Origin: Oscillospiraceae bacterium
GTDB lineage: Bacteria; Bacillota; Clostridia; Oscillospirales; Oscillospiraceae
Length of the DNA: 49,809 bases
Direction: 5' to 3'
Assembly (NCBI GenBank): GCA_017406005.1
Contig: JAFQZI010000143.1
Location: 1-49,809 of the forward strand
The translations under genes and the position numbers were made by a program. Positions 45,950-49,809 of the stretch are shown here, in pieces (within the stretch, counting starts at the first letter, position 1; each line of letters begins with the position of its first letter). The notes beneath the pieces are model-generated. The model was not told the DNA's origin, searched no databases, and was given only the letters and a program-made list of their open reading frames with translations.

Positions 45950-47053
45950 TTATATTACATATTTTATTTTGTTCAGAATCTTCCCGTCTTCATAATACTC
46001 ATAGGAGCAGTAAAACAGAACAGTTTCTGTCCCGTCCGGATGGCGAATTCTCTCTGAAACTGGATTTTGCCGGGCATCATATTCCACTGTTGTAACGGTT
46101 TTCTCCGGCGGTCTGCCGACAGATGATCTCAGCACAGTCGTTATCGTGATATTCCCGGCCGTGTTATACTCGTAGAAGGTTTGTGTCGTTCCCTCTCCCG
46201 CATATTCCGTAACCGAATTCAACATCCCGTTGTCGGCATATTCATATACCTTCCTGGTCAAAATGTTATCGTCCTTGATTTCATCAGAGGAATAAACGGT
46301 GTCGCTGACAATACTTCCTGTCTCATTATACTCCAGGATCTCCATACTGATTACATTTCCGAGTGCATCTGTTTTTGTCTGCTTTGTCAGCCTGTTCTCT
46401 CCGTCATAGACAAATGTCCGCGTTTCAAACAGGCGGAAAGTCTCCCCGTCACTGCTATGTGAATACCGGTCCACCAGCAGGTTTCCTGCCTCATCATACT
46501 CGTATTCGTCCGTTTCATAATTGTTCGGAGCCGAATACTTCTTATCCCTGGCAGTTCCGTCTTCATTATAATTCGTGATCGTCTCTTCTTTACCGCTGTA
46601 AGAATACCCGTTCTCCGCCGGAATCATACTGACAATTCTTTCCGAACCTAGTTTATTCTTCTGATAGGTCCAGTAATAGACCGTCCTCGTTCCGCCGTTC
46701 TCATCGTAGAGAACCCTTTGCGTGCAGTTATCCCCGCTGTAAAGATAAGCCTCAATAGCCTTGTTCTCTCCAAGGCCTCCGCCGTTTTTGCGGATCGTCG
46801 AGATCCTTCCGGCATCATTATAGCTGTATTCAATGCTGTAACTGATTTCAGCCTTTCCGTCGTTATACCGGTAAAAATCCTCCTTCTGGATTTTTCCGGT
46901 CCTGTTGTAGGCTTCAATGGAGGAAATCTTCGGTGCAGGTACTGCTGTCGGTGAAGCTGTCGTCATGCTCGGGTCCTGATTTCCGGTGTTCCCGCATCCC
47001 GTCATTATCAAAAGAGACAAAATGCACAAACAATACATAAAGATTCGATTCAT
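45950..47053 (-). CDS. YD-repeat-like lipoprotein
   Basis: Probable surface lipoprotein, 367 residues. A signal peptide with lipobox ends at Cys20 ('IMTGC'). A short Pro/Thr/Ala-rich spacer (28-42) is followed by eight or so weak repeats of about 20-30 residues, with cores such as 'YSYNDAGRIS', 'YEYDEAGNLLVD', 'FVYDGENRLTKQ', 'LEYNETGSIVSD', 'YEYADNGMLNSV', 'YEYNTAGNITIT'. These are RHS/YD-like beta-hairpin units, but the protein lacks an RHS core or toxin tip. It lies 21 bp upstream of glyA and likely shares its transcript. Function unknown, perhaps carbohydrate or wall binding. Confidence 0.8.
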   Translation of the reverse strand: MNRIFMYCLCILSLLIMTGCGNTGNQDPSMTTASPTAVPAPKISSIEAYNRTGKIQKEDFYRYNDGKAEISYSIEYSYNDAGRISTIRKNGGGLGENKAIEAYLYSGDNCTQRVLYDENGGTRTVYYWTYQKNKLGSERIVSMIPAENGYSYSGKEETITNYNEDGTARDKKYSAPNNYETDEYEYDEAGNLLVDRYSHSSDGETFRLFETRTFVYDGENRLTKQTKTDALGNVISMEILEYNETGSIVSDTVYSSDEIKDDNILTRKVYEYADNGMLNSVTEYAGEGTTQTFYEYNTAGNITITTVLRSSVGRPPEKTVTTVEYDARQNPVSERIRHPDGTETVLFYCSYEYYEDGKILNKIKYVI

Positions 47054-47111
47054 TCTTCTCTATTCCTATCATAGGTCAGCTCTTGTTGGATCACGGAAAA
47101 TATGATAATAT

Positions 47112-47140
47112 ACTATAACATAGGATTACCGAGAACTCAA
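47112..47140 (-). promoter_or_regulatory. Promoter of the lipoprotein-glyA operon
   Basis: Minus strand TTGAGT (47140-47135), 17-nt spacer, TATAGT (47117-47112). Lies in the divergent gap with thrC. Confidence 0.7.
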
Positions 47141-47222
47141 TAAACGTTTTCCAAACTCCGCATGAATAGTTATTCTCGACATTTAGTGTGTAACATATTT
47201 CTTGATAAAGGAGAAATCTACA

Positions 47223-48677
47223 ATGCAAAGCACACGAAGCAACTATACCGCCTCAGATACAGCCGCTGTTCTCCAGGGTATAGCCCCGGATGGCGGTCTG
47301 TTCGTTGATCCCGATATTGCATCCCGTCCGTTTGATGTCGCAGGATGCCTTCAGCTTCCCTATATCGGGATGGCAGAGAAAATCTTTTCTCACCTTCTTC
47401 CCGGATTTCGTGAAAAAGCCGGAGAAATAGCGTCTGTCTATCCGGGCAAGTTTTCTTCGGAAAAAATAACACCTCTCACAAAGGTCGGTGAAGACTACGC
47501 TCTTGAGCTTTATCACGGCCCCACCTCTGCTTTTAAGGATGTTGCGCTTTCTGTTCTCCCGCTGTTTATCACCGCTGTCAAAGAAATGGAAGGGATCGAA
47601 AAGCAGATCTCCATTCTGACAGCCACTTCCGGGGATACCGGAAAAGCAGCACTGGAAGGCTTTCATGATGTCCCCGGCACTGATATCACAGTCTTCTTCC
47701 CGGATGACGGTGTCTCCCCTATGCAGAAAGCGCAGATGGTCACGCAGGTGGGAAGCAATGTCCGTGTCTGTGCCGTTCGCGGCAACTTTGATGACTGTCA
47801 GCGTGGCGTAAAAGAAGCCTTTGCCTGCTTCGGCAAAACGGCTCGCGAAGACAGCAGCCGCATTCTTTCATCTGCAAACTCCATCAATATCGGCAGGCTT
47901 GTTCCGCAGGTGGTCTACTACTTCTCTGCTTATGCACAGCTTATGGAATCAGAAAAAAACCGCTTCGGTGATCCGGTTGACTTCGTTGTTCCCACCGGTA
48001 ACTTCGGCGATATCCTTGCAGGCTATCTTGCTCGTGAAATGGGGCTTCCGGTCGGCCGCCTCATCTGTGCTTCCAATGCCAACAATGTCCTGACGGATTT
48101 TATTTCTACCGGAGTTTATAACCGGTGCAGACCCTTCCTGAAGACAAGTTCTCCTTCTATGGATATTCTTATCTCCTCCAATCTGGAAAGGATGCTCTTT
48201 TATGCCTCCCGCGGAGATACGTCTCTTGTTTCTTCCCTGATGCAATCCCTGAATACGGAAGGTACTTACACGCTCACCGGTGAGCCGCTGAAACGGATCC
48301 AGTCTGTCTTTTCTGCCGGCTGCTGCACCGAAGCAGAGACGTCCGATACAATAGCTGAACTCTGGAATCAGCATCACTGGCTTAGCGATACCCATACAGC
48401 GGTCGGATTTTCGGTTCTGAAAAAATACCGTGCAGATCCTGCCTATACCGGGAATCCCTGTGTGGTTCTCTCTACCGCATCCCCGTTCAAATTCCCGGCA
48501 ACAGTCCTCTCTGCAATCGGAGGTATTCCTTCCCCGGATGAATTTGAAACCGCCTTCCTCCTCTCTGAGAAAACCGGTATTCCGGTTCCGCAGAATATCT
48601 CTGATCTGAGAAAGAAACCGGTTCTTCATACTGACCTTGTTGACAAGTCAGAAGTTGTTTCCTATGCATTATCATAA
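47223..48677 (+). CDS. thrC: Threonine synthase
   Basis: PLP enzyme turning O-phospho-homoserine into threonine, 484 residues. Features: N-terminal 'GIAPDGGLFVD', 'LYHGPTSAFKD' with PLP Lys105, 'LTATSGDTGKAALEGF', and 'VPTGNFGDILAGYLAREMGLP'. The long, yeast/E. coli-like form is present. ATG 47223 is preceded by AAAGGAG; the in-frame ATG at 47202 is not. thrH follows 18 bp later, suggesting co-transcription. Confidence 0.96.
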   Translation: MQSTRSNYTASDTAAVLQGIAPDGGLFVDPDIASRPFDVAGCLQLPYIGMAEKIFSHLLPGFREKAGEIASVYPGKFSSEKITPLTKVGEDYALELYHGPTSAFKDVALSVLPLFITAVKEMEGIEKQISILTATSGDTGKAALEGFHDVPGTDITVFFPDDGVSPMQKAQMVTQVGSNVRVCAVRGNFDDCQRGVKEAFACFGKTAREDSSRILSSANSINIGRLVPQVVYYFSAYAQLMESEKNRFGDPVDFVVPTGNFGDILAGYLAREMGLPVGRLICASNANNVLTDFISTGVYNRCRPFLKTSSPSMDILISSNLERMLFYASRGDTSLVSSLMQSLNTEGTYTLTGEPLKRIQSVFSAGCCTEAETSDTIAELWNQHHWLSDTHTAVGFSVLKKYRADPAYTGNPCVVLSTASPFKFPATVLSAIGGIPSPDEFETAFLLSEKTGIPVPQNISDLRKKPVLHTDLVDKSEVVSYALS

Positions 48678-48695
48678 ATTAGGGAGGAATCTGTC

Positions 48696-49295
48696 ATGAC
48701 TATCGTATGCCTCGATATGGAAAGCGTTTTAACCCCTGAAGTTTGGATTGCTTTTTCTGAAGCGAGCGGTATCCCGGAGCTTCGCCGTACAACGCGTGAC
48801 GAGCCTGATTACGACAAGCTGATGCGCTGGAGAATCGCTATCCTGAAAGAACATGGCCTTGGTCTTAAAGAGGTTCAGGACGTGATATCCACCATAGATC
48901 CGCTTCCGGGTGCTCCGGAATTTGTCGCCAAGTTGCGTGAACGTGTTCAGGCTGTTATCCTCAGTGATACATTTGAGGAATTTGCATCTCCCCTGATTAA
49001 AAAACTCGGTATGCCGCCAATCCTGTGTAATTCTCTCGAAGTCTCCCCTTCTGGCCAGATTCTTTCTCATAAAATGCGTATTTCTCATTCAAAGCTTTCT
49101 TCCGTCAGAGCTTTTCAGAGCATAAACTATGATACTATCGCAGTTGGCGACAGCTACAACGATCTGGAAATGCTTAATGCCAGTAAAGTAGGTTTCCTCT
49201 TTAACGCTTCGCAGAAGATGATTGACGAAAATCCGAATCTGAAGCCATTCTTCGATTACAATTCTCTCTACAACGCAATCCTTGAAAATCTGTAA
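48696..49295 (+). CDS. thrH: ThrH-type phosphoserine phosphatase/homoserine phosphotransferase
   Basis: HAD-family enzyme of 199 residues. Family motif I reads 'CLDMES' (Asp7, Glu9), the same Asp-x-Glu form as Pseudomonas ThrH ('CLDLEG'), instead of the usual DxDxT. 'WIAFSEASGI', 'TTRDEPDYDKLM', 'VILSDTFEEF' and 'GDSYNDLEML' also match my memory of ThrH. ThrH removes phosphate from phosphoserine and can pass it to homoserine. Adjacent thrC, which uses phosphohomoserine, supports the role. AGGGAGG precedes the ATG. Confidence 0.93.
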   Translation: MTIVCLDMESVLTPEVWIAFSEASGIPELRRTTRDEPDYDKLMRWRIAILKEHGLGLKEVQDVISTIDPLPGAPEFVAKLRERVQAVILSDTFEEFASPLIKKLGMPPILCNSLEVSPSGQILSHKMRISHSKLSSVRAFQSINYDTIAVGDSYNDLEMLNASKVGFLFNASQKMIDENPNLKPFFDYNSLYNAILENL

Positions 49296-49400
49296 TGTTT
49301 GACGCAGTAATTTACTCCCTTCTTCGCTTCATCTTTAATTCAATTCTACTATATAGAACTCTCTATATTCAATTTTTCAAACATATAGCCGCATAACTAG

Positions 49401-49460
49401 TAAACAGAACTCTGTTAACGTAATTTTGTTATCAGAGTTCTGTTTACATATTTTATTTTT
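49401..49460 (+). terminator. Terminator after thrC-thrH
   Basis: Perfect 14-bp stem (49401-49414 with 49433-49446) around an 18-nt loop, then CATATTTTATTTTT. Located 105 bp past the thrH stop. Confidence 0.85.
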
Positions 49461-49479
49461 CATAACTATTCTATTGCTT

Positions 49480-49517
49480 TAAAGAAATCATCATGACTCA
49501 ACGAATCATGATGATTT
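49480..49517 (-). terminator. Terminator of the tRNA cluster
   Basis: Perfect 12-bp stem (49506-49517 with 49485-49496), 9-nt loop, then CTTTAAAG on the minus strand. It follows tRNA-Trp. Confidence 0.75.
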
Positions 49518-49521
49518 ACAG

Positions 49522-49594
49522 CAGGGGAAGAAGGCTTCGAACCCTCGGCCTACGGTTTTGGAGACCGCCGCTCTACCAGCTGAGCTATTCCCCT
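49522..49594 (-). tRNA. tRNA-Trp (CCA)
   Basis: Acceptor AGGGGAA/TTCCCCT, discriminator G, anticodon loop CTCCAAA with anticodon CCA, T-loop TTCGAAG. The terminal CCA is not encoded, unlike the two neighbours. Confidence 0.95.
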
Positions 49595-49616
49595 TTATTC
49601 ACTTAGTCACGTATGG

Positions 49617-49689
49617 TGGACCGTCAGGGACTCGAACCCCGGACCGACCGGTTATGAGCCGGCTGCTCTACCAACTGAGCTAACGGTCC
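49617..49689 (-). tRNA. tRNA-Met (CAT)
   Basis: Acceptor GGACCGT/ACGGTCC, discriminator A, anticodon loop CTCATAA with CAT, T-loop TTCGAGT; CCA encoded at 49616-49614. The paired first base makes it elongator-like, not initiator. A lysidine-modified Ile tRNA cannot be fully excluded. Confidence 0.9.
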
Positions 49690-49733
49690 AGCTTTTGAAA
49701 TAGCCGCCACTGCGTGACGGCTATTTCATTTGG

Positions 49734-49806
49734 CGCCTCCTGTAGGACTCGAACCTACGACACCGCGGTTAACAGCCGCGTGCTCTACCTATTGAGCTAA
49801 GGAGGC
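49734..49806 (-). tRNA. tRNA-Asn (GTT)
   Basis: Acceptor GCCTCCT/AGGAGGC, discriminator G, anticodon loop CTGTTAA with GTT, T-loop TTCGAGT; CCA encoded at 49733-49731. First of three tRNAs read leftwards, with a hairpin (about 49698-49727) between it and tRNA-Met. Confidence 0.95.
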
Positions 49807-49809
49807 ATA

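Noticed and set aside
47054-47222. T-box or other amino-acid leader before thrC
   Set aside because: No T-box sequence or specifier-like stem is visible; only a divergent promoter and a ribosome site.
49296-49521. CRISPR or short repeat array near the right end
   Set aside because: The repeated words are two separate inverted repeats that form the two terminators; there is no spaced direct repeat.

Overview
The window looks like chromosome of a Gram-positive anaerobe of the Clostridia, most likely Lachnospiraceae-like. This is inferred from separate rpoB and rpoC genes of about 1,245 codons each, strong Shine-Dalgarno sites, sigma-A type promoters (TTGACA/TATAAT variants with 16-18 nt spacers), an L-box lysine riboswitch, abundant hybrid histidine kinases and ThrH-type threonine metabolism. 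No phage, transposase, integrase or CRISPR array is visible.

Layout. 1-5104: the end of an exopolysaccharide/capsule cluster (flippase fragment, family 2 glycosyltransferase, polyprenyl-phosphate sugar transferase, a galacturonokinase-like GHMP kinase and a sugar nucleotidyltransferase). 5189-6661: a composite Pr6Pr-type membrane protein. 6994-15257: a four-gene signalling operon of three hybrid histidine kinases with Hpt domains and one receiver-PP2C (SpoIIE/RsbU-like) phosphatase. 15487-17527: two overlapping acyltransferase-3 genes. 17607-19778 (minus): a NahK-like sugar kinase and a deacetylase-like protein that lacks its metal ligands. 19909-27381 (minus): rpoC and rpoB, without the usual rplJL or rpsLG neighbours, driven by a strong promoter that faces the promoter of a divergent GT-C type gene. 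28933-29015: tRNA-Leu(GAG).

29168-34226: a soluble phospholipase D-like protein, a YcaQ-family DNA glycosylase, a CobW-like GTPase and an EamA transporter. 34408-37975: the most interesting block. It holds a double-glycine-leader peptide, two tandem stand-alone cyclic-nucleotide-binding proteins, a PAS-class III nucleotide cyclase whose purine-site residues resemble guanylyl rather than adenylyl cyclases, and an MBL-fold hydrolase. Together they look like a complete cNMP (possibly cGMP) make-sense-degrade module. 38080-42614: a lysine riboswitch controlling an amino-acid ABC transporter and an M20 peptidase. 42622-44628: guanine deaminase with a divergent TetR regulator. 44690-49295: glyA with an upstream YD-repeat-like lipoprotein, and divergently thrC-thrH. 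49522-49806 (minus): tRNA-Asn, tRNA-Met and tRNA-Trp.

The genes suggest a bacterium that makes a decorated surface polysaccharide, regulates itself through several phosphorelays and a cyclic-nucleotide circuit, and links serine/glycine/threonine metabolism in the right-hand part. All functions are read from protein motifs only. No similarity search was run.
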